NCBI RefSeq assembly: GCF_016863615.1
Contig: NZ_BOPF01000003.1
Location: 310,001-374,000, forward strand
Direction of reading: 5' to 3'
Source: Virgisporangium aliadipatigenens
GTDB lineage: Bacteria > Actinomycetota > Actinomycetes > Mycobacteriales > Micromonosporaceae
DNA: 64,000 bases
Positions 16,101-24,200 of this stretch are shown piece by piece. How positions within the stretch are numbered: position 1 is the stretch's first letter; every line of letters starts with the position of its first letter. Below the pieces are notes generated by a model that worked only from the letters and a program-made list of their open reading frames with translations, was not told where the DNA came from and did not search any database. The position numbers and the translations under genes are program-made.

Positions 16101-17121
16101 CGGACAGATCCACCCGGATGACCAGTGTGTTGACGAACAGGCCGATGACGGGGAAGGTCTCCGGCCTGGCGCGGTCGGAGACCGGCACACCGACGATGAT
16201 GTCCTCGCGGCCGCTGTATCGCGCCAGGAGAATCTGGAAGACGGTCAGCAACGTCACGAACGGCGTCATGCCGGTGCGCGTCACCGATCCGCGCACCAGT
16301 GCGGTGAGGTGGGCCGGAAAGGCGAACCGGTGCTCGCCCCCGTGCGGGCTGCGGACGGTGGGCTCCGGCCAACGGGTCGGTAGCGGAAGCGGCTCGGGCA
16401 GGTCGGCGAGCGTGTGCATCCAGTAGTCGAGCTGGCGGGCGTAGGAGTTCGTGTCGAGCAGGCGGCGTTGCCAGGCAGCGTAGTCGGCGTAGGTGATGGG
16501 GCTCGTCGACAGCCCGGCCGGTAGGCCGCCGCGCTCCTCGCGGTACAGGGCCGCCAGTTCGCGGTAGAAGATGCCGAAGGACCAGCCGTCGAAGACCAGG
16601 TGGTGCACCCGCACCAGAAGGACGTGCTCATCGGCCCCGAAAGAGAAGACGGCCGTCCGCAGGAGTGGTCCGTGGGCGAGATCCATCCGGCCGCGCATGT
16701 GCTCCGCGAGTAGGCGCCTGAGCGTGTGTTCGCGCTCCTCGGCGGGAACTGTGGACAGGTCGATCCGGTCGAGGTGCGGTCGCGGATCCGCCGTCACCGA
16801 GGGAAACGGCTCTGCGTCGCGGAGGGGGAACGTCGTGCGGAGCGCGTCGTGGCGCAGGAGCACGCCGCGCAGCGCCCGCTCGAGCGCGTCGAGGTCGAGG
16901 TTTCCGCGGAGCCGGAGTGCGCTGGCCATGACGTAGGTCGACACCGCGGGGTTCAGCTGCTCGAGGAACCACAGGCGTTCCTGCGCGAACGACATGGGAA
17001 CGGCATCCGACGGGCGCGGCCCGATGCGGTCGGCGCCGTTCGGCGGGCCGGAGCGGCGAAGCCCTTCGATCAGCAGTCGACGCCGCCGGGCGGCCGGGTC
17101 TGCGGCAGGTTCGGATCTCAT
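13078..17121 (-). CDS. Terminal NRPS module C-A-PCP-TE
   Basis: A 1347-residue NRPS. The C domain starts at SFAQERLWFLEQL (about 44) with active-site HHLVFDG near 175. The A domain (about 500-990) shows YTSGSTGVPKGV near 645, YGPTEAT and YRTGDRG. The carrier Ser is in LGGHSFAA near 1025. A type I thioesterase (about 1110-1340) has the nucleophile in GWSFGG and His in GSHYSML. By eye the specificity residues read D-L-F-D-M-G-C-V-W, which I cannot link to a substrate. The TE marks the last module and would release a linear or cyclic peptide. No epimerase domain is present. It lies 7 bp after the free A gene and overlaps the ornithine hydroxylase. Confidence 0.92.
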   Translation of the reverse strand: MRSEPAADPAARRRRLLIEGLRRSGPPNGADRIGPRPSDAVPMSFAQERLWFLEQLNPAVSTYVMASALRLRGNLDLDALERALRGVLLRHDALRTTFPLRDAEPFPSVTADPRPHLDRIDLSTVPAEEREHTLRRLLAEHMRGRMDLAHGPLLRTAVFSFGADEHVLLVRVHHLVFDGWSFGIFYRELAALYREERGGLPAGLSTSPITYADYAAWQRRLLDTNSYARQLDYWMHTLADLPEPLPLPTRWPEPTVRSPHGGEHRFAFPAHLTALVRGSVTRTGMTPFVTLLTVFQILLARYSGREDIIVGVPVSDRARPETFPVIGLFVNTLVIRVDLSGNPTFDEALRRVHAATVAALSNQDVPFEHLVARLAPQRKLNDSPVFRTMFSLDQAQSTVSALPGTVAESMPLEADLALFDLSLQIVESEEGLSGAVGYRGDLFARADAVRVGRHLVRLAEGLLTAPHTRIRFAPLLTAFEESMHRSVPGAQPGDETVDSLFRARVRAHPERAALGDGPTVMSYAALDATVDALAHRLARAGVTRETVVGVLVPRSPRVIPVLLAVMRAGGAYLPLDDRHPDSRLATVLADARCRLVVTVGELVDRLPSTTSTVLLDGPEDTGPARRPTHAETLDRPGPDNLAYVMYTSGSTGVPKGVMVSHRSIVDFIDGQRAGIGDAALEAVPFTANITFDLSVFELFVPLVAGGRIEFVEGLHAAGVPARYGRPVTLLDGVPSAMFSIMDELREMPAPHTVMVGGEQVTDTLIRRLAALWPSARLAVCYGPTEATVWKTTCPVSADSPGEPPIGKPDSRAAVRLLDGFLEPVPTNVTGEIYLTGPGVTRGYLGDPARTAESFVPDPLGPPGSRMYRTGDRGSFRADGQLMFRGRRDNQVKIRGVRIDPAEIEAALRIHPGVTAAVVVSHGDGAARHLIAYVVGAVDHAELRAHLRSRLPVTLVPTQYVTLDRLPVTRNGKVDRAALPTPERPRATTPTRVPRNGVERRMLAAWREVLGTPKVGLDDDFFTLGGHSFAAMRLVGTIERLTGRRLPLAAVFQAPTVAGLSALLESEQSTTEAAPVALNAGGGAVPLFLVHPVGGEVGCYTGLSRALAGRHPVFGIAASVPTDDAPAAERVEDLAARYLRAIGDRGGVAVGGWSFGGLVAFEMRRQYREATGRALPTVLLDTPSPGLLRAHPSSGVDALVAFAEDWSEGTGFPMPVTRDELRPLDPAQRTELLVSRCIRSGGMTEADRPQIARSIAVFGRHLRAASRYDPPAVALPDPVLLVLADQGDHRERIAADWAAAAGSSLLVREVAGSHYSMLHPPGLQPLVTQVTQYLDSYGNRDGYDTGSS

Positions 17122-17128
17122 CGGGGGC

Positions 17129-18694
17129 TCACCGGCCGTCGCCGGACTCGAAAGCGGCCGCGATCGACGCGGATACCTGTTCGCGGGAGATCTTTCCGCT
17201 CGGTGAGCGCGGGAGTTCCGGGAGGATCGAGACGGACCGCGGAACGGCGACCTCCGGTAGCAGTGCCCTCAGCCGTTGCAGGACGGCGGCCGGATCGATC
17301 ACCACGCCGGCGCGCGGCACCACGGCGGCGCGCAGCACCCGGGTCCGTCCCGCGGTCATGACGACACAGACGCCCGTGCCGACTCCGGCGCAGGCCGTCA
17401 GCTGCGCGTCGATCTCCGCCAGGTTCACGCGGATGCCGCGAAGCTTGATGTCGTCGTCCACGCGGGTCAACATCGTCACCGTGCCGTCGGTCAGCCGCAC
17501 CAGGTCGCCGGTGCGGAATGCCACCGTGTGGCCGTGCGGGGTGGGCGGTACGGAGATGTACCGTTCGGCGTTCAACGCGGGCCGGTCGACATAGCCCAAC
17601 GAGACCGGAAGGCCCGCCACCAGAAGCTCACCGGTGTCCGGGGAGTCGGGATCACGGTCGAGGAGCAGTTCGCAGCCGGGCAGCGGCCGGCCGATCGGCG
17701 CCAGCGCCGGCCACGCGTCCGGATCCGGCCCCAGCACGTGGGCGGTGACCATCGCGCTCTCGCTCTGTCCGTAGTGGTTGACCAGCCGGCAGCCGGGCAG
17801 TCGCTTCAGCAGCGACCGGATCTCCCTGGTGCAGACCAGCTGTTCGCCGGCGACGTTGATCTCCACCAGCGCGAGGGGGAGTGGGCCGTCGACGGTCGCC
17901 GCCGCGAGCGCGAGCATCTGCAGGGCGACGTACGGCAGGAAAAGGCGTTCCGCGGACTGCTCGCCCAACCAGGTGAGGAACGCGACCGGTTCGCGGCGCA
18001 GGCGCTCGGGCATCACCACGAGCGTGCCGCCACCACCCAACGTGCCGAAGATCTCCTGGAACGACACGTCGAAGTTCAGCGGTGCGAAGTGGACCGTCCG
18101 CAGATCGGGTCGGGGCGAGAAGCGAGCCTGCCATTCGACGACGTTGTCGAGACACCGGTGTGCCAGTGCGACGCCCTTCGGCCATCCGGTGGAGCCGGAC
18201 GTGTAGATGACGTACACCGGCAGGTCGTCGTCGTGGGTGGCGGTCCGGCTCGCCGGTAGCACGTTCCACGGCGGGCCCGGCGGCGGAACGGGTGCGATCG
18301 GTGCGCCGGCCGTGAACGACGGGCGTTCGCCGTCGTACAGCACCAGCGCGGGCCGGCAGTCGTTCAGCATGTACTCCAGCCGTCGCCGCGGGTATTCAGC
18401 ATCCAGCGGGACGTAGGTCGCACCGTGCATCGTCACGGCCACGATCGCCGCGACGGCGGATGCGCCCCGTGGCGCGGCGACGGCGACCCGGTCGTCGCGT
18501 CCGACGCCGTGGTAGGCCAGAACCTGCCGGACCCGGTCCACCCAGGCATAGAGTTCGGTGTAGGTCAGTGCGAGGTCGCCGTCCACCAAGGCTATGCGAT
18601 CCGGGTACCGCGCCGCCACGCGGTTCAGGCTCTCCAGGAGACAGGGCGGATCGGCGTCTCCTCCCCACAGCGTCATCGGCGGATCAGTCGTCAT
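17129..18694 (-). CDS. Free-standing NRPS adenylation protein
   Basis: A 521-residue A domain without carrier or condensation domain. Motifs include YVIYTSGSTGWPKGV, NFDVSFQEIFG, NHYGQSES, FRTGDLVR and SPSGKISR. By eye the pocket reads D-V-Q-F-N-A-H-M-V, close to the D-V-Q-x-I-A-H-V-V pattern of proline-type imino acids. Proline or piperazate is therefore a reasonable guess, though the Asn is atypical. The ATG at 18694 overlaps the stop of the free carrier gene by 11 bp, so it most likely loads that carrier. Stand-alone prolyl A/PCP pairs often feed an oxidase making pyrrole, but no acyl-CoA-dehydrogenase-like enzyme is in this window. Confidence 0.88.
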   Translation of the reverse strand: MTTDPPMTLWGGDADPPCLLESLNRVAARYPDRIALVDGDLALTYTELYAWVDRVRQVLAYHGVGRDDRVAVAAPRGASAVAAIVAVTMHGATYVPLDAEYPRRRLEYMLNDCRPALVLYDGERPSFTAGAPIAPVPPPGPPWNVLPASRTATHDDDLPVYVIYTSGSTGWPKGVALAHRCLDNVVEWQARFSPRPDLRTVHFAPLNFDVSFQEIFGTLGGGGTLVVMPERLRREPVAFLTWLGEQSAERLFLPYVALQMLALAAATVDGPLPLALVEINVAGEQLVCTREIRSLLKRLPGCRLVNHYGQSESAMVTAHVLGPDPDAWPALAPIGRPLPGCELLLDRDPDSPDTGELLVAGLPVSLGYVDRPALNAERYISVPPTPHGHTVAFRTGDLVRLTDGTVTMLTRVDDDIKLRGIRVNLAEIDAQLTACAGVGTGVCVVMTAGRTRVLRAAVVPRAGVVIDPAAVLQRLRALLPEVAVPRSVSILPELPRSPSGKISREQVSASIAAAFESGDGR

Positions 18695-19016
18695 CGGACA
18701 TCCCACGGTGCGCGGTCGGTGCGGCGAGGGTTCCGGATTCCTCCGACGCGGAGGCCAGGGCCTCCAGGAGAAGTCCGGCCAGCCGTTCGACCGACGGTTC
18801 GGAATACATGTCCGCCAGCGGTATGTCGACACCGTAGCGGTCGAGAATGTTCGCCCGGACAACCGCGATGTGCAGGGACCGGGCGCCGCATTGGAAGAGA
18901 TTGGTCGTCGGATGCACGTCGCCGAGCCCGAGTACGCCGTCGACGATTTCGCGGATCACCTGTTGCGCCAGATCCTCCGGAGAGGCGGTGTCGGTTCGCT
19001 GTGATTGTTCAGCCAT
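18684..19016 (-). CDS. Free-standing peptidyl carrier protein
   Basis: A 110-residue carrier protein. The phosphopantetheine attachment Ser is in FQCGARSLHIAVVRANI near residue 48, in place of the usual LGGHSL. The Cys-Gly-Ala-Arg lead is a little unusual. Helices II and III follow (VDIPLADMY, SVERLAGLLLEAL). GAAGGA lies 5 nt before the ATG. It heads a four-gene minus-strand operon: carrier, A protein, terminal NRPS, ornithine hydroxylase. It is probably charged by the A protein next to it and used as a starter or modification station. Confidence 0.85.
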   Translation of the reverse strand: MAEQSQRTDTASPEDLAQQVIREIVDGVLGLGDVHPTTNLFQCGARSLHIAVVRANILDRYGVDIPLADMYSEPSVERLAGLLLEALASASEESGTLAAPTAHRGMSDDD

Positions 19017-19253
19017 CGACGTCCTTCAGCAGTGTGGGTTCCGGATCCAGGTCGGCGATCGCGAACGGTCCGCGACAGCGACAGTCATCATCGACGCTCG
19101 GGTGCACCGTGCAACTGCGCGGATCGCGCGGTTGAACGGCTTTCCCGATTCGTTGACAGGTCGGGGGATACGTGTGAGCGTTCCGCCGATCGCCTGGCGT
19201 AAATGTGATCGGACCGTTGGATAGAGCGGGCGTCCGTTTCTGGAAGGTAGCGC
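19017..19253. promoter_or_regulatory. Divergent promoter region of the two NRPS operons
   Basis: This 237-bp gap separates the minus-strand carrier/NRPS/hydroxylase operon from the plus-strand kinase/NRPS operon and is the most likely place for cluster-level control. A TTGACA lies at 19153-19158 but has no convincing -10 at 17 bp. I looked for paired GTTCGAC-like arms expected for StrR-type activators and saw none. No small gene is evident. Confidence 0.4.
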
Positions 19254-20603
19254 ATGGATCCTTCATCGAGCCGGAAGATCGCCGTCGTAACGATGCCCGA
19301 TGAGGACCGGGTGTTGGTCGGTTTCGACGGGACGGATTGGGTTCTACCGACGGTGCCGGACGGCACGATCGCCGCACTCGGTGAACACGTCCGGGAGCGG
19401 TTCGGGGTCGACGTGACGGTCACCGCATGTCTCGGCGTATCCGGTGACACGGCAATCTCGGCGTGGCGGTTGTACCTCTGCGAACCCCGTGCCCGGATCC
19501 GCCTCGACGGCCCAGGTCGGTGGATGACGGCCGAGGACCTTCTCGCCCGTGGTGTCGACGCGCAGCAGGGCGAGGCCGTCGTGTCGTGGCTCGCGAACGG
19601 CCGACCGTCCGCCCCGGTGCCGTGGGAACGCCGCGGCTGGTTCGACGAGGTGGTGAACTGGACCGTCGGACGCCTTGCGGCGCGCGGGATCCGTATCACC
19701 GGACGACCCCGCCAGCGCACCTGCACGCTCTGGTCCTACGTGCTCGAATTCCCCACCTCGGCCGGCAGCGTCTACTTCAAGGCGGCGCCGCGTCCGTTCG
19801 CGCACGAGCCGTCGCTGACCGCGATGCTCGCCGAGTGGTATCCGGACGACATGCCCACCGTCATCGCGGTCGAACCGACGCGGCACTGGTTCCTCACCGA
19901 GGAGATCGACGGTTTCGACGTCCTGCGACCGGAGCCCCGTTCGCTCGACGTGTTGGCACAGGCGCTGGTGCGCTATGCGGGGATCCAGTGGGAACTCGCC
20001 GCTCGCGCGGAGGCGCTGCGCGACGCGGGAGTGCCGGACCTTCGGTTGGCTGTGCTGCCCGACGTCCTGGAGTCGTTGCTGGACCACACGTCGATGTTCA
20101 CCGGAGAAGCCCCGGAGAGCCTGACGCCGGGCGAGCTCGACGCGCTGCGCCGGTGCGTCCCATGGTTCCGTGGGCTGTGCCGACGTGTGGCGGCCCTGGA
20201 CATTCCGGAGACTCTCGTGAACACCGACCTGTGCTGTCGCAACATCGCGTTCTCCGGCGCGGGTCCGGTGTTCTTCGACTGGGCCGAAAGCGCGCTCACG
20301 ACCCCGCTGTGTTCCATGCGGATGTTCCTGCTCGACGTCGACGAGGCGTTTCCCGACGACGACGGGCCCGTCGGCCACCTACGCGACGCGTACCTGGCCT
20401 GCTGGACCGGATCGCTCACGCTCGAGGAACTGCGTCAGGCGTACCGCCTCGCCGAGCCGGTGACCCGGGTCGTGCGGGCGGCCACCTGGTTCGACTGCCT
20501 GCGCGAGGTACCCGTCGAACGCCGCCTGGAGTGGCGGGTGGCGATCCCACGCAACCTGCGGGACCTGCTGTCGTTCGCCCACGAACGGAGTCTTCGTCCA
20601 TGA
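19254..20603 (+). CDS. Aminoglycoside-phosphotransferase-like kinase with extra N-terminal domain
   Basis: A 449-residue protein. The C-terminal part (about 140-430) resembles APH/choline-kinase-like phosphotransferases: catalytic-loop VNTDLCCRNIAF, where the usual HGD has become VNTD but Asp and Asn remain, and the metal-binding FFDWAES. The N-terminal 130 residues (IAVVTMPDEDRVLVGFDG..., WVLPTVPDG) look like a small beta-rich, perhaps Nudix-like domain that most APHs lack. Roles could be self-resistance by phosphorylating the product, as in viomycin producers, or tailoring of a hydroxylated residue. GGAAGG lies 5-6 nt before the ATG. Its stop overlaps the next gene (ATGA), so it is translationally coupled to the NRPS genes. 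Confidence 0.7.
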   Translation: MDPSSSRKIAVVTMPDEDRVLVGFDGTDWVLPTVPDGTIAALGEHVRERFGVDVTVTACLGVSGDTAISAWRLYLCEPRARIRLDGPGRWMTAEDLLARGVDAQQGEAVVSWLANGRPSAPVPWERRGWFDEVVNWTVGRLAARGIRITGRPRQRTCTLWSYVLEFPTSAGSVYFKAAPRPFAHEPSLTAMLAEWYPDDMPTVIAVEPTRHWFLTEEIDGFDVLRPEPRSLDVLAQALVRYAGIQWELAARAEALRDAGVPDLRLAVLPDVLESLLDHTSMFTGEAPESLTPGELDALRRCVPWFRGLCRRVAALDIPETLVNTDLCCRNIAFSGAGPVFFDWAESALTTPLCSMRMFLLDVDEAFPDDDGPVGHLRDAYLACWTGSLTLEELRQAYRLAEPVTRVVRAATWFDCLREVPVERRLEWRVAIPRNLRDLLSFAHERSLRP

Positions 20604-21235
20604 ATCTCGACGCCGTACGGCGCGCGCTCGTCGCGCATCCGCAGGTGCGTTCGGCGCACATCGAGGCGAGCATCGACCACACCGACGGGACGCTGGCGCT
20701 CGTCGCCTACGTGGTGCCCGTCGAGGCCGGCGCCGATCCGGCCGAATGGACCGAGTGGATCGCGCGACGGCAGGACCTGGACGGGACACCCCTGCGCTTC
20801 GTGCTGCGCGAGACGCTGCCCGTCGACACGTTCGCGTGGGTGGGCGACGGGGAGGAACCGGCACCGGCCGGCCCCGCCGACGACCGTCCCGTCGCGCCAC
20901 GAGACGTCATCGAAGAGGTCCTGATCGACATGTGGGAGCGGGAGCTCGGGGTCAACCCGATCGGGGTGTTCGACAGCTTCCTGGAACTGGGCGGACATTC
21001 CCTCGCGGCGATCCGGATCGTGAACCGGGTCCGACGGGCGTTTCGGACGGAGCTGCCCTACGACGACCTGCTGTCCGGCCCGACGGTGGCCGAACTGGCG
21101 AAGCGCATTGTCGCCGATGAGGTCGAACCGGGCCGCACCGCTCGGATCGCGGCCGTTCACCTGAAGGTCCGTGGATTGTCCGCCGAACAGCTGCGCCAGA
21201 TGCTGACCGCTACCGGAGGCCGGGTAGGAACATGA
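20600..21235 (+). CDS. Peptidyl carrier protein with adenylation C-subdomain relic
   Basis: A 211-residue protein. The first 95 residues look like the C-terminal subdomain of an A domain: a VRRALVAHPQVRSAHIEA start, LVAYVVP, and FVLRETLPVDTF where A10 would be. There is no catalytic core, and the A10 lysine of GKVDR is not evident. A normal carrier follows with Ser in LELGGHSLAAIRIVN near residue 134. A C-terminal tail (GLSAEQLRQMLTATGG) may be a docking helix. ACGGAG precedes the ATG, which overlaps the kinase stop. Its own stop overlaps the large NRPS start. It must be charged in trans, by the free A protein, the acyl ligase or another A domain. Confidence 0.8.
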   Translation: MNLDAVRRALVAHPQVRSAHIEASIDHTDGTLALVAYVVPVEAGADPAEWTEWIARRQDLDGTPLRFVLRETLPVDTFAWVGDGEEPAPAGPADDRPVAPRDVIEEVLIDMWERELGVNPIGVFDSFLELGGHSLAAIRIVNRVRRAFRTELPYDDLLSGPTVAELAKRIVADEVEPGRTARIAAVHLKVRGLSAEQLRQMLTATGGRVGT

Positions 21236-24200
21236 CGAGCGACGTTGACACGGAGATGCTGCGCGATGCGCTCATCGACCGACTGCTTGCCGCCGAGGGA
21301 TTCGGCACGGACGAGCCCGTCGCCGGTCCTGCCGACGGGACGGACCGGCTTCCCCTGTCCTCGGGACAGCAGCAGCTGTGGTTCCTGGACCGCCTCGAGC
21401 CGGAGTCGTCGACCTACAACACGCTGACGGCGCTGCGACTGCGCGGGCAACTGGACGTCGCGGCGATGACCGCGAGCTTCCGCACCATCGTCGAGCGTCA
21501 CGACGTCTTCCGGGCCACCTTCCCGGAGGTGGGCGGGGTGCCGGTGCAGCACCTCGGTGCGGTGCCGGAACGGGTCGCCACCGTGGTCGACCTGAGTGGT
21601 GAACCCGAGCCCGAGGCGGCGGCCGCCCGGCTCGTCGACCGCACCGCCGCGCGTCCGTTCGATCTCGCGTCGGGCCCGCTCTACCGCTTCACCGTGGCGC
21701 GCCTGAGCGAACACGACCACGTCGTGATAATCGCGGTGCACCACATCATCTACGACGCGGCATCGCGAAGTAACCTGCTGCGCGAACTGAAGGCGCACTA
21801 CGAGGCGAACCTCCGGCGTCAGTCGGCGGTGGTGCCGAGGCTGCCGATGCAGTACCAGGACTATGCGCGCGGTCAGCAGGACCGGCGTTGGGACGGGCAG
21901 CTCGCCTACTGGCGGGAGAAGCTGGCGGATGCCCCGCCGGTGCTGGCATTGCCGGCTGACCGTCCGCGTCCGGCGACGCGTACCGGGCGCGGCGGAGTCG
22001 TCAGATTCGACCTCGGCGCGCGGATGACCGACGCGATCAGGCGACTCAGCGTCAGCGCCGCCGTGACGACCTATGTGACGCTGTTGACGTCCTTCCTCGT
22101 CCTGCTCTCGCGCTACAGCAGGCAGCGGGACCTGGTCGTCGGGTCGGTGGCCTACAACCGGCCGGACGAGCGCCTCGAGGACCTGATCGGGTTCTTCGCG
22201 AACGCCGTGCCGCTGCGCGCCGACCTTTCCGGGGACCCGGACTTCCGTGCGCTGCTGCACCGGGTGCGGCAGATGGTGCTGGAAGCCGTTGCGAACCACG
22301 AGGTGCCGTTCGAGGCGGTCGTGAAGGCGGTCGCACCGGAGCGTGATCCCAGCTTCAGCCCCATCTTCCAGGTGATGTTCACCGCGCTGAACGATGACGA
22401 CTTCCTCGACGACCCGGAGTTCACCGGACTGGCGACCGAGCTGATGCAGGTCGAGCGAACGACGTCGATGTTCGACCTGTGCCTCGACGTCCGGTCCAGC
22501 GCCGGCGTCCTGCACGGTGAACTCGAATACAACGCCGACCTGTTCGACCGGGCGACGGCTGAGCGGATGGTGGCTCACTGGCGGCAGCTTCTGACGGAAC
22601 TGCTGAGCGAGCCGGATCGCCCCGTCTCCGGCGCCGAGATCCTCACCGCACCCGAACAGCAGCAGATTCTCGTCGAGTGGAACCGCACGGGCGCGGAGGT
22701 GCCGGAGCCGCACCTGTTGCACGAACTGTTCCACGCGCAGGCCCTGCGTTCGCCGGACGCGGTCGCGGTGGTGCACGGAGCGCAGCGGCCGACCTACCGG
22801 GAGCTCGAGGAGCGGGCGAACCGGCTGGCGCATGTGCTGCGCGGCCGCGGGGTCACCACGGAGACCCGGGTGGGGATCTGTCTGGAACGCTCGCCGGAGG
22901 CGGTCACCGCGCTTCTCGCGGTCCTCAAGGCCGGCGGTTGTTTCATCGGACTCGACACCACGTATCCACCCGAACGTCTCGGGTACATGCTCCGCGACGC
23001 GCGGGTGGACGTGCTCCTGACCGACTCGCTTATCGGTGCCGACATCGCCTCGGACGGGATCGTGAAACTGTTCGTGGACACCGTCGAGTCCGAGCTTCGG
23101 CAGCAACCCGCGACCCCGCCACCGACGGAGCTGACGCCGGCGAACCTCGTCTGCATGATCTACACGTCCGGCTCGACGGGACTTCCGAAGTGCGCGATGC
23201 TCTCGCACGAGAACTTCGCCAACTACTTCCAGCACTTCGAACGCGGCTTCGCGTTCAGCACGACCGTCCGCGCCCACCTGCAGATGGCCAGCCTCGCGTT
23301 CGACCTGTTCATCGCCGACGTCATGCGCGCCCTGTTCACCGGCGCGACATTGGTCATCGGGCACCGCGACGAGCTGCTGTCCCCGCCGCATCTCTACGCC
23401 CTCATGCGGCGGGAGGGCGTCAACAGCGCGGAGTTCATCCCTGCGCTTCTGAAGGCCCTGCTCGACCACGTCGAGGAGGTCGACGGATCCCTGGATTTCA
23501 TGGACATCCTGGCGGTCGGCGGAGACGGTTGGTACATCGAGGACTACCTGCGGGCGCGGCGGCTGGCGAAGCCGTCCACCCGGCTGATCGACACGTACGG
23601 TCTCACCGAGGCGGCCATCGACAACGCGCAGTACTGCGGAGCGGATCCGGCGCAGGCGCGCGGGGGCCTGGTCCCGATCGGTCGTCCGATCGCCAACACC
23701 GAGCTCTATATCCTGGATCCGCACATGCGGCCGCTGCCGGTCGGTGTCCCGGGCGAGCTGTACATCGGTGGCGTCGGGGTCGGGCGGGGCTATTTCGCGC
23801 GTCCGGGACTGACGGCGTCGCGATTCGTCCCGGACCCGTTCAGCGGCCGTCCGGGTGCCCGGCTCTACCGCACGGGCGACCTGACGAAGTTCCGCGCCGA
23901 CGGGGTGATCGAGATCGTCGGCCGGACGGACCATCAGGTCAAGATCCGAGGGTTCCGGATCGAACTCGGTGAGATCGAGGCCGCGTTGCGCAGTCATCCC
24001 GAGGTCGACCACGCCGCGGTCGTCGTGCAGGAGACGGAGACCGGTGACCGGCGACTCGTCGGATACTTCACGACCGCCGCCACCCCAGGGGAGGGAACCG
24101 GGGAGCCGGACGGCTCGCGTGTCCTGGCGGCGGCCCTACGCGAGCACCTCGCCGGTCGGCTTCCGGCCCACATGGTGCCGAACCACCTGCTGGCGATCGA

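Noticed and set aside
17129-19016. Pyrrole-2-carboxylate starter from a prolyl-A/PCP pair
   Set aside because: The required acyl-CoA-dehydrogenase-like prolyl oxidase is not in the window. It could lie outside, so only the A/PCP pair is reported.
19153-19158. TTGACA as a confirmed -35 element
   Set aside because: No convincing -10 hexamer lies 16-18 bp downstream in either orientation, so it is mentioned only as part of the divergent region.
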